Source of the DNA: DASCQC01 sp036012865 | GTDB taxonomy: Bacteria > Pseudomonadota > Gammaproteobacteria > Comchoanobacterales > Comchoanobacteraceae | Assembly (NCBI GenBank): GCA_036012865.1 | Contig: DASCQC010000026.1 | Location: forward strand, 124,001-188,000 | DNA: 64,000 nt | Direction of reading: 5' to 3' | Program-made: the position numbers and the translations under genes | Shown: piece by piece, positions 54,192 to 61,921 of the stretch | How positions within the stretch are numbered: position 1 is the stretch's first letter | Layout: each line of letters opens with the position of its first letter | Notes under the pieces: generated by a model | What the model saw: only the letters and a program-made list of their open reading frames with translations | Databases searched by the model: none | Told to the model about the DNA's origin: nothing

Positions 54192-54836
54192 CTATTTGTT
54201 TTTTAAATCCAGGTATTCTTTGATCGTTAAAAATATTTCTTCCGCCGCAAGGCCTGTAGAATGAATAGTTTTCTGCTCAATTTGACTTGCCAGATAGTCA
54301 AGCACCGGAAAAGTTGACTCATTAAAAACTTGAAAACGGTCTCTTATTCGCTCAGGATAATCATCTTTGCGACGTATTAACGGCTCATGAGTAATATCAT
54401 CTAAACCTTCATTTTTAGGTGGGTTATAAACAGTATGATAAACACGGCCGGAGGCTACATGAATTCGTCGGTTAGACAAACGCTGAATAATGGCCTCTTG
54501 CTCAACCTCTAAATACAAAACACAGCTAAAATCAAAACCCATCGTTAGAAGAGTTTTCGCCTGTTGTAAAGTTCGAGGAAAACCATCAAGGATAAAGCCA
54601 TTTTGACAATCTGGCTGGGATAATCGCTGTCTTAGCAAATTAAACATCAGCTCATCATCAACCAATCCACCCGCATCCAAGATAGAACCTACCTTGACAC
54701 CCAACGGGCTTTTTGATGCCACAGCCGAGCGCAAGATATCTCCGGTAGAAACGTGCTGCCATGAAAACTCATTCGCAATCAACGCTGCTTGTGTACCTTT
54801 TCCAGCCCCTGGAGCTCCAAATAAAATAATATTCAC
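54192..54836 (-). CDS. adk: Adenylate kinase
   Basis: Adk interconverts ATP, ADP and AMP. The 214-residue product, the exact length of the E. coli enzyme, has the P-loop GAPGAGKGTQ (7-16), ILDGFPRT and a LID region (RRIHVASGRVYH, YNPPKNEGLDDIT) without zinc cysteines. The start is GTG at 54836: AGGAG lies about six bases upstream and the protein then begins with MNIILFGAPG as in the family. The GTG follows eight bases after the end of the previous gene. Confidence 0.97.
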   Translation of the reverse strand: MNIILFGAPGAGKGTQAALIANEFSWQHVSTGDILRSAVASKSPLGVKVGSILDAGGLVDDELMFNLLRQRLSQPDCQNGFILDGFPRTLQQAKTLLTMGFDFSCVLYLEVEQEAIIQRLSNRRIHVASGRVYHTVYNPPKNEGLDDITHEPLIRRKDDYPERIRDRFQVFNESTFPVLDYLASQIEQKTIHSTGLAAEEIFLTIKEYLDLKNK

Positions 54837-54844
54837 CCAGACTC

Positions 54845-55165
54845 CTATATGCCTGGCATGGGTAAAAAAGCTAAACCCATCAGTGCTAATGCCGCACAAA
54901 ACGTTGCTAATACAGCCCCAAATTTAACACTCTCGGGGTGAGACTTATACTTTCCATATTGAGACATGGCACCAAATAAAACACCCACACCACTGACAAA
55001 TAAGACCACATTTAAAAAGTCATTAATCGAAGATTGAAAATCATTAACACGACCCACAATGCCGCCATCGTCTACATAACTCTTGGGAGCTATGTAAGCC
55101 AACACCTCTGTGCTGTAAACAGATAAACATAAAAGCCAAAAATGTGGACTGTATTTATTCAACAT
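54845..55165 (-). CDS. Small two-helix membrane protein, possibly IcmD/DotP-like
   Basis: The 106-residue product has a signal sequence (cleavage likely after STEVLA), a short polar segment with DDGGIVGRVNDFQSSIND, two hydrophobic helices (about 52-70 and 82-103) and a linker YGKYKSHPESVKFG between them. This layout and linker resemble IcmD/DotP and related IcmC/DotV proteins of type IVB secretion systems, but the likeness is weak and other small membrane proteins could fit. ATG 55165 is chosen because GGAAG lies seven bases upstream. It precedes adk by eight bases. Confidence 0.6.
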   Translation of the reverse strand: MLNKYSPHFWLLCLSVYSTEVLAYIAPKSYVDDGGIVGRVNDFQSSINDFLNVVLFVSGVGVLFGAMSQYGKYKSHPESVKFGAVLATFCAALALMGLAFLPMPGI

Positions 55166-55541
55166 GTGTCTTCCCAAATCTTGAAAACTTAATTCCTACC
55201 ATGCCCTGTGCACCCTTGAGGATCAAGGTTCCATTGTAGCGAACACCTCCTAAAGGATCAACGATTAATGATCCTTTCAAAGCACCTTTCCACCTAATCA
55301 CACCGTTAAAACAACAACATCCATCTATTTTAACACACAAACAACCCTCCCCATTATCCCGATTTTCAATATCAAATGGATAAGAAGTCTCTTCAATTAA
55401 GCACCTAACCTGCACACGATATACCATCGACATAACACATTGGTCCATGCTTGATAAACTCATTGGAAAATAGGTAATTTTACCTGGGTATGCAAGGCTA
55501 ACTATAGGCACAAAAACTAGGAAAAATATATATTTTATCAC
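55155..55541 (-). CDS. Exported cysteine-rich protein of unknown function
   Basis: The 128-residue product has a signal sequence (about 1-17) and a beta-rich mature part with a cluster of cysteines in GCLCVKIDGCCCFNG plus two earlier ones. It would need disulfides or a metal once exported. I do not recognise it. It overlaps the possible IcmD-like gene by 11 bases, and the pair is followed by adk. Confidence 0.6.
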   Translation of the reverse strand: MIKYIFFLVFVPIVSLAYPGKITYFPMSLSSMDQCVMSMVYRVQVRCLIEETSYPFDIENRDNGEGCLCVKIDGCCCFNGVIRWKGALKGSLIVDPLGGVRYNGTLILKGAQGMVGIKFSRFGKTHVE

Positions 55542-55606
55542 GTATCATATACTAGTAGACGTTGAGATTACGTCAATACCCGAACAATCGTGATGATTAA
55601 TAACAA

Positions 55607-56857
55607 CTATACATCAATACATTCAGGGCTCTTTTTTTCGAGATAGACATAGTCAACCGTATTTTGAGATATATCCAAAACCTCAATATAATAACACCCA
55701 ATAAGAAAACCCACAGCCCCCTGAGGTATCGCCTCTAAATGCTCAATGATCATGCCTGATATTGTATTTGGACCTGAAACGGGCAACTGAAAATCCAACA
55801 ACCTATTAACATCCCTTACCGATAGTTGCGCGTCCACCATAAAACCCTGACCTTTTCTTCTTATTTTTCCTGACTTCATAGGGTTACTTTCACGATAATG
55901 CCCAATGATTTCTTCAATGATGTCATGCATCGATATGGCACCACAAACAACCCCGTATTCATCCACGACAACAGACCAAATAACCTCATGATTTTTTTGA
56001 AAATTCATTATCTGTCGCAACACCGCTGTGCCTTCTGGAACAAAAACAACCGGCTTCAGCGAAAATACCAAACTATTTTTGTTAAAAGCCCCTTTGTTCA
56101 AGAGCCTGATAACATCAGAAACAAACAAACAACCGAGAACATCATCAATGCTTTTGCGATAAACCAAATACTGTGAATGTTTTGCGTGCCCCAAAAACCT
56201 TTGAACTTTATCCCACCCCCAAGTAATGTCTAGGCCAACAACATCTTTTTTTGGAATCATAATATCATTCACTGACAGCTGATCAAGATCTAGTAATCCC
56301 ATTAACATTTGCTGATCCTGATCAGAAAGATCAACAGTATCCACATTAACCATTTGCCTGATATCTTCTTTTCCTACCTTTTCAACCAAGGGCTTATCAG
56401 CTATTTTAGTCGGTATAAAAAACCCTGAAAACCAATCAATAATGGTCACAATTGGGCCAAGAAACCATTCAAAAATACTCACAATCCAAACGGCACTAAT
56501 GGCTATTTTCTCAGCATTACGCGTCGCTAATGTTTTGGGTAATACCTCTGCAAATACTAGAACGATAAATGATAATAACAAGGTAGAGACAGGAACATAG
56601 CTATCTCCAAAATAGCCTATTGTTATCATAGTGACCAATGAGGTAACAGCAATATTTGCCACATTATTACCCACCAAAACAACACCCAAAAATCTTTCCG
56701 GTTTTTTCAAATAATGAATAACTTTTCTTGCTGCTGGAAGAGTTTTAGCTAAGTACTGCAAGCGATAACGATTGGAACTCAAAATAGCCGTTTCAGTTCC
56801 CGAAAAAAATGCCGAGCATAAAATAAGACTCAGTATCAATATACTATCCATGATCAT
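55607..56857 (-). CDS. corB: CorB/HlyC-CorC family membrane protein
   Basis: The 416-residue product has an N-terminal DUF21/CNNM membrane domain (about 1-145, with SAFFSGTETAILSSNRYRL and VLVGNNVANIAVTSL), two CBS domains (about 195-315) and a CorC_HlyC domain at the C-terminus. Members are Mg2+ (or Co2+) transporters or their helpers. Its place next to a ypjD-type gene and ffh is the same as yfjD in E. coli. Confidence 0.9.
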   Translation of the reverse strand: MIMDSILILSLILCSAFFSGTETAILSSNRYRLQYLAKTLPAARKVIHYLKKPERFLGVVLVGNNVANIAVTSLVTMITIGYFGDSYVPVSTLLLSFIVLVFAEVLPKTLATRNAEKIAISAVWIVSIFEWFLGPIVTIIDWFSGFFIPTKIADKPLVEKVGKEDIRQMVNVDTVDLSDQDQQMLMGLLDLDQLSVNDIMIPKKDVVGLDITWGWDKVQRFLGHAKHSQYLVYRKSIDDVLGCLFVSDVIRLLNKGAFNKNSLVFSLKPVVFVPEGTAVLRQIMNFQKNHEVIWSVVVDEYGVVCGAISMHDIIEEIIGHYRESNPMKSGKIRRKGQGFMVDAQLSVRDVNRLLDFQLPVSGPNTISGMIIEHLEAIPQGAVGFLIGCYYIEVLDISQNTVDYVYLEKKSPECIDV

Positions 56858-56874
56858 TTGACAACCCTATTCCT

Positions 56875-57600
56875 TTATAAACTCAATAAATAACACCAGA
56901 TAATTCCCATATAAAGCATGCATTGACAAGATACCCTATCACCTCGACGATGCTTTTTATAATCAAAAAGACCTTTGAGGACTAACACCCATAATACCAT
57001 AGAAAATAAAGTTGCAACATTCCAAGACCAGGATTCCAGCAAAAAGCCGCTCATCACGACAAGGGTCAACGCCACTGCATTGGCAAATAATAAAACCATC
57101 ATCATATCATTAATAAACTCCAACGAAGGATAATCATATTGCAATAACATCGGTTCTTTCGACTTCATGGATACATGCTGCCATCGATGCAATATCAAAA
57201 CCCCCAACCAAACAAACATCCATGCAATAGATACCGAAGCCATTACCCCATGAACCATTAACATAGGAGATAATTGTGCTGAATGAGCCAAAACTGCTGT
57301 TAACAACAATAATGACCCTATCAAAGAGTAACAAGCCACCGCTAACCACTCCTTTAAAAAGGGCAATAAGATAAACCAAAGGATCATAGAATAATAGGCT
57401 ATATGTAGGGGTGGCAGCCCTGTGACCCGCACATCATATGCGACAATGAGCAACATCACCGTTAACAGAAAAATACGAATATAGTTTTTACATTGAATCA
57501 AAGGTTTTTGTGAAATAGCTGACGCTGCTTCCACCCAAGCATACAAAAGCCATCCTGCAGACTGTAAAACCCAAAACAATGAATATATAGGCAATTGCAA
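56875..57600 (-). CDS. ypjD: YpjD-like inner membrane protein (CcsA-type)
   Basis: The 241-residue product has about eight hydrophobic segments, with conserved-looking HGVMASVSIAWMFVWLGVLI and FANAVALTLVVMSGFLLESW, as in the YpjD family, which is distantly related to cytochrome c assembly proteins CcsA/CcmC. No function is proven for YpjD. The gene order ffh / ypjD / corB is conserved and supports the call. The C-terminal part is short compared with E. coli YpjD. Confidence 0.8.
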   Translation of the reverse strand: MQLPIYSLFWVLQSAGWLLYAWVEAASAISQKPLIQCKNYIRIFLLTVMLLIVAYDVRVTGLPPLHIAYYSMILWFILLPFLKEWLAVACYSLIGSLLLLTAVLAHSAQLSPMLMVHGVMASVSIAWMFVWLGVLILHRWQHVSMKSKEPMLLQYDYPSLEFINDMMMVLLFANAVALTLVVMSGFLLESWSWNVATLFSMVLWVLVLKGLFDYKKHRRGDRVSCQCMLYMGIIWCYLLSL

Positions 57601-57816
57601 AATTAAAACCCTATGGTCAGACCCTGAAAAATATAAACTCTATTATCAATAATACACTATTTCTATCCAACGATGCTAGATTATTTTAATATTATTATCA
57701 GAGGATTGAGAAAACACACCCCCTCATGAAAACCAAATATCTACCGTATTAACAAAATATTCTCAATATATTTCTACCTGGTAACTTCGGAGCTATAATT
57801 TTGATAATGAAGTTGC

Positions 57817-57822
57817 TATAAT
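57817..57822 (+). promoter_or_regulatory. Extended -10 box of the ffh promoter
   Basis: The sequence TTGCTATAAT gives a perfect -10 with a TG extension, 28 bases before the ffh start. No good -35 is seen, as is common for extended -10 promoters. Confidence 0.5.
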
Positions 57823-57850
57823 GCGGATCAGTTTATAGGAAAATGATATT

Positions 57851-59221
57851 ATGTTCACCCAATTAAGTAAAAAACTAACTCAAGCTTTTAAACACTTGAA
57901 GGGGCAAAGCACATTAAGTGAAAAAAACCTACAACCTGCCATTGAAGATATTAAAATCGCACTATTAGATGCTGATGTAGCACTAGAGGTTGTTGATCAG
58001 TTCATTGATAATGTCAAAAACAAGTCCCTCGGTACGAAAGTACTCGAACAAGTTAACCCCACGCAGTTTTTTATTAAAATCATCCAAGATGAACTGATTA
58101 ATGTTTTAGGTTCCAGTGAAGAAGAGTGTCAATTAAAACTAAACTGTCAGCCACCTGCAGTCATCTTAATGGCCGGGCTGCAAGGTTCGGGTAAGACAAC
58201 CACAACGGCAAAACTAGCAAAATGGCTTACCGAAAAACAAAAAAAACAAGTGATGTTAACATCCGTTGATATCTATCGCCCTGCTGCCTTGGAGCAGATC
58301 AGACAACTCGCAGAACAAACTAACATCCAAACATCAACACTCGACAGCCAACTCAAACCTCTTGAAATTGTAACGAGAGCTATAGAAGATGCTAAACGAA
58401 GAATGGTAGATGTCCTCATTATTGATACAGCAGGGCGAACTCACATCGACACCACCATGATGGATGAAATAAAACAAGTTCACGCACAAGCTAAACCTGT
58501 TGAAACATTATTTGTCGTCGATAGCATGACAGGACAAGATGCCTGTCATTCTGCAAAAGAGTTTGCTAACACACTCCCTCTCACCGGAATCATCCTCACC
58601 AAGACAGAAAGCGACCATAGAGGCGGTGCCGCCCTTTCCGTGAGACATATCACCCAACAACCTATTAAATTTATTGGGGTGGGCGAAAGAGTTGATGACT
58701 TAGATTACTTTTCACCAAAAAGAGTGGCCGGAAAGATACTTGATATGGGAGATATTGTCTCTTTGGTTGAAAAAGTACAATCGCATGTCAGTCAATCTGA
58801 AAGTGAAGAAGCCATTAAAAAATTCAAAAAAGGATCGATGGATTTTAATGACTTTAAAAAACAATTATCGCTCATGAAAAAGATGGGTGGGCTTTCATCT
58901 ATTCTCTCCATGATGCCTGGCATGAATCAAATGTCTGGCATGATAGACGCTGCCGCCAATGAAGATAAATTCAAGTATATAGAGGCCATGATAGACTCAA
59001 TGACAACCAAAGAAAGACATTTTACCCACCTGCTTAAACAGTCATCTCGACAACGACGTATTACCCAAGGATCAGGGACGTCAATGTCCGACCTTCGCGA
59101 CCTACTTAAGCAGTTCGAAAAGATGAAAAAAATGATGGGAAAAATGAAAGGACAAAAGATGCAAAAGCTGATGGAACAAATGAAAGGCAACTCCTCAGGT
59201 CAATTTGATGATCTTTTTTAG
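57851..59221 (+). CDS. ffh: Signal recognition particle protein Ffh
   Basis: Ffh binds 4.5S RNA and signal sequences and delivers ribosomes to FtsY. The 456-residue product has the N domain, the G domain with GLQGSGKTTTTAKLAKWL near 109-126, DTAGRTHID and TKTESDHRGGAALS, and a methionine-rich M domain (from about 330) with KKMGGLSSILSMMPGMNQM and a RNA-binding helix SSRQRRITQGSG. The length matches the family. Confidence 0.98.
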   Translation: MFTQLSKKLTQAFKHLKGQSTLSEKNLQPAIEDIKIALLDADVALEVVDQFIDNVKNKSLGTKVLEQVNPTQFFIKIIQDELINVLGSSEEECQLKLNCQPPAVILMAGLQGSGKTTTTAKLAKWLTEKQKKQVMLTSVDIYRPAALEQIRQLAEQTNIQTSTLDSQLKPLEIVTRAIEDAKRRMVDVLIIDTAGRTHIDTTMMDEIKQVHAQAKPVETLFVVDSMTGQDACHSAKEFANTLPLTGIILTKTESDHRGGAALSVRHITQQPIKFIGVGERVDDLDYFSPKRVAGKILDMGDIVSLVEKVQSHVSQSESEEAIKKFKKGSMDFNDFKKQLSLMKKMGGLSSILSMMPGMNQMSGMIDAAANEDKFKYIEAMIDSMTTKERHFTHLLKQSSRQRRITQGSGTSMSDLRDLLKQFEKMKKMMGKMKGQKMQKLMEQMKGNSSGQFDDLF

Positions 59222-59299
59222 ATATTTTGTTGAAAGACCTTTCTTTTTAACTAAAATTCAATTAGGATATGCATCAGTTTAATTTTCAAGGTAATACGA

Positions 59300-59572
59300 A
59301 TGCTTACAATACGACTTGCAAGACAAGGTAGAAAAAAAGTTCCATTTTATCATATGGTGGTTGCAGATAAACGATCTCCAAGAGATAGCAACTACATTGA
59401 AAAAGTTGGCCATTACAACCCGCTTAATCACGGCGAACCTACTCGATTAGTTCTCGAACGCATCACTCATTGGTTGACTCAAGGAGCCCACCCTTCGGCG
59501 AGAGTTAAAAATATCATCAAACAATACACCAAAGCAGCCAATCAGTCAGATAAGAAAAAAACAGAGGCTTAA
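59300..59572 (+). CDS. rpsP: 30S ribosomal protein S16
   Basis: The 90-residue product begins MLTIRLARQGRKKVPFYHMV with the family's VADKRSPRDSNYIEKVGHYNP block, and has a polar Lys-rich tail. It opens the rpsP-rimM-trmD-rplS operon. The stop at 59570-59572 is directly before the open frame of rimM. Confidence 0.97.
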   Translation: MLTIRLARQGRKKVPFYHMVVADKRSPRDSNYIEKVGHYNPLNHGEPTRLVLERITHWLTQGAHPSARVKNIIKQYTKAANQSDKKKTEA

Positions 59573-59573
59573 C

Positions 59574-60095
59574 ATCGGAAACATACCTTCTTCTGAGCAC
59601 AGCAAAAACCGTGTAACCATAGGAAGAGTTGGAAAACCTTATGGGGTTTATGGGTGGGTGTTTATAGATTCATTCACTGAACCTAGCTCCAACCTTTTTA
59701 AGTACAACCCATGTTATTTAGGGAACTCATCGACACCTCTTAAGGTTGTAGAATATAAAAGTCATAACAAACGGTGGGTTGCCAAAATCGATGGCAATGA
59801 AACACCTGAAAACGCACGTCATCTCACCCATCAAGAAATAACCATCACCCGTGAATCTTTACCCCCTTTAAAGAACCATGATGAATTCTATTGGTGTGAC
59901 CTAATTGGCTTCAATATATACAACCTTGATCATGATCACCTAGGAGAAATTACCAGTTTTTTCGAAACGGGATCCAATGACGTTATGATTGTAAAAAAAA
60001 CAAACGGCAGTGAAACCTATATACCTTTCCTCAAAAGATTTATTACAGAGATTGACCCTAAACAAAAAAAAATCACCATGAACTGGAAAGACTAG
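59574..60095 (+). CDS. rimM: Ribosome maturation factor RimM with apparently non-canonical start
   Basis: RimM binds S19 and aids maturation of the 30S head. The frame encodes VTIGRVGKPYGVYGWVFI, the RimM N-terminal strand, and a PRC-barrel domain ending in YIPFLKRFITEID. However, no in-frame ATG, GTG or TTG exists between the nearest upstream stop at 59475 and GTG 59658, and starting at that GTG would remove the N-terminal block. The best placed start is ATC at 59574, six bases after AGAGG, giving 173 residues, the usual RimM length; ATA 59583 is another option. A sequencing or assembly error cannot be ruled out. Confidence 0.85.
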   Translation: MGNIPSSEHSKNRVTIGRVGKPYGVYGWVFIDSFTEPSSNLFKYNPCYLGNSSTPLKVVEYKSHNKRWVAKIDGNETPENARHLTHQEITITRESLPPLKNHDEFYWCDLIGFNIYNLDHDHLGEITSFFETGSNDVMIVKKTNGSETYIPFLKRFITEIDPKQKKITMNWKD

Positions 60096-60101
60096 GCCTC
60101 C

Positions 60102-60878
60102 ATGATTTATTTTGATTTTGTAACTTTATTTCCTGAAATGATGGATTCTTTAAACTGGGGCATTGTTGGCCAAGCTCAACATAAAAACCTGATTCGGTTA
60201 CAAAACTGGAACCCCTTAATACATCGAGATAAAAAATACCCTCACATAGATGACAAACCTTATGGTGGCGGCCCCGGAATGATTCTATCAGCCAAGCCAC
60301 TGATTAACTGTGTTGAGTCCATACCCGCCCGAAGTAAGAAGAGATGTATCGTATCTTTAACACCTGACGGCACACCCTTTACACAACAACATGCACTCAA
60401 ATTTGCCCAAATGGAGCAAATTATTCTAATTTGTGGTAGATATGAAGGGTTTGATGCACGAATTAATCAAATAATTGTTGACGAGTCGATCTCAATCGGC
60501 GATTATGTGCTCTCTGGAGGAGAACTACCTGCAATGGTTGTTTGTGACTCAGTCTGTAGACATGTTCCGGGTGTTCTTGGCAACCATTTAGCCTCGACAC
60601 ATGATTCATTCTCAGATGGGTTACTTGAACACCCACAGTTCACAAGACCGCGCAGTTACCGACAGATAGAAGTACCTGAGGTACTGACATCTGGAAACCA
60701 CTCCAAAGTGAATGCATGGCAGCATCAGCAACAACTGGGTAAAACCTGGTTAAAAAGGCCAGAGCTGTTAATTAACAGGCCAATGTCACAACGTGATATT
60801 GATCTGTTGCAACTATATATGAATGAGTATTTTGAGAAAGAAGGCGAAGATTATGAGCAACCTAATAGATCAAATTGA
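60102..60878 (+). CDS. trmD: tRNA m1G37 methyltransferase TrmD
   Basis: TrmD methylates G37 next to the anticodon and prevents frameshifting. The 258-residue SPOUT enzyme has FDFVTLFPEMM at the start, DDKPYGGGPGMI, and the knot with CGRYEGFDARI, DESISIGDYVLSGGE and the C-terminal domain with RPRSYRQIEVPEVL-type residues. It starts six bases after rimM and overlaps rplS by 26 bases. Confidence 0.98.
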   Translation: MIYFDFVTLFPEMMDSLNWGIVGQAQHKNLIRLQNWNPLIHRDKKYPHIDDKPYGGGPGMILSAKPLINCVESIPARSKKRCIVSLTPDGTPFTQQHALKFAQMEQIILICGRYEGFDARINQIIVDESISIGDYVLSGGELPAMVVCDSVCRHVPGVLGNHLASTHDSFSDGLLEHPQFTRPRSYRQIEVPEVLTSGNHSKVNAWQHQQQLGKTWLKRPELLINRPMSQRDIDLLQLYMNEYFEKEGEDYEQPNRSN

Positions 60879-61221
60879 ACAAGAGCAGATGCAAGGTAAA
60901 ATCATCCCTGACTTCAGGAGTGGTGACACTGTCTGCGTCAAAGTAAAGGTAAAAGAAGGCACACGAACTCGTTTACAATCGTTTGAAGGCGTTGTTATTA
61001 GCAAACGAAACCGCGCTTTAAACTCCTCTTTTATTGTCAGAAAGATATCTTATGGCGAGGGAGTAGAACGGACCTTTCAAACCTACAGTGATAGCATAGA
61101 TTCCATTGCTGTAATGAGAAGAGGCTCTGTCAGACGAGCAAAACTTCATTACCTACGTGGACTAAGCTCTAAAGCTGCTAGAATCAAAGAGAAAATTGTT
61201 AAAAAGACAACCTCTGAATAA
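60853..61221 (+). CDS. rplS: 50S ribosomal protein L19
   Basis: The 122-residue product has the L19 blocks PDFRSGDTVCVKVKVKEGTR, RLQSFEGVVIS and RRGSVRRAKLHYLRGLSSKAARIKEK. ATG 60853 is chosen because AAGAAGG lies eight bases upstream and the family begins near NLIDQIEQEQM; the longer frame would add ten residues inside trmD. Confidence 0.98.
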   Translation: MSNLIDQIEQEQMQGKIIPDFRSGDTVCVKVKVKEGTRTRLQSFEGVVISKRNRALNSSFIVRKISYGEGVERTFQTYSDSIDSIAVMRRGSVRRAKLHYLRGLSSKAARIKEKIVKKTTSE

Positions 61222-61288
61222 AAATAGCACTTAAAAATCAGAATAATTCATAGACTTAATAACAACACCCTGTTATTATGCCTAGACT

Positions 61289-61921
61289 ATGTCCTATAAT
61301 TACTTTGATATACCCTCTGCCATCTTAAGCCTGAGCGCCACAGCACTAGGAGTTCTTAACAACCCTATTACATGGCCCATTAGCCTCATTGGTGCCAGCG
61401 TCAGCTTTGCTATGTACTATAAAGCGAACATGCTTGCCCACCTGGCAAAGGAGTCCTTTTATATGGGTGTCATGATCTACGGGTGGCGTAATTGGACTAA
61501 AAAAGTAAACGCCAGAAATCAAACCAAGAAAATTGAAAAAATGGACCCTACTCTGTTTTACTTTTCCATGATGGCAATCTTTGTGGCAGGAATATTATCC
61601 GGTTATTTCTTAAAAGTTTACTACAATAGCGCCTCACCCTACCAAGACTCAATCACAACATTCCTCAGTATGTTTGCCATTGTCCTAACGTCAAAAAGAA
61701 TCATTCAGTGCTGGATCGTCTGGCTTTTCTGCGACGCAATTTCTATTAGTTTATTCTTAAACTACGCCCTCTACGCCAGTGCAACCAAATGCATCGTCTA
61801 TACTGTTGTCGCCTGCATAGGCTACTGGCATTGGAACAAAATCATGAAAAAACAAAACCAACCAGCGATCAATGAAAACGAATACAATGCTTTTTCGAAT
61901 GCTTGTGGTACTTCTGGATAG
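61289..61921 (+). CDS. pnuC: PnuC-family nicotinamide riboside/NMN transporter
   Basis: The 210-residue product has about seven hydrophobic segments and PnuC family features: NNPITWPISLIGASVSFAMY, ESFYMGVMIYGWRNW, then after a linker DSITTFLSMFAIVLTSKRII, and QCWIVWLFCDAISISLF with the C-terminal YWHW. PnuC moves nicotinamide riboside across the inner membrane for NAD salvage. It comes 67 bases after rplS, with a weak inverted repeat AATAAC/GTTATT between. It overlaps the M16 peptidase gene tail-to-tail by 53 bases. Confidence 0.85.
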   Translation: MSYNYFDIPSAILSLSATALGVLNNPITWPISLIGASVSFAMYYKANMLAHLAKESFYMGVMIYGWRNWTKKVNARNQTKKIEKMDPTLFYFSMMAIFVAGILSGYFLKVYYNSASPYQDSITTFLSMFAIVLTSKRIIQCWIVWLFCDAISISLFLNYALYASATKCIVYTVVACIGYWHWNKIMKKQNQPAINENEYNAFSNACGTSG

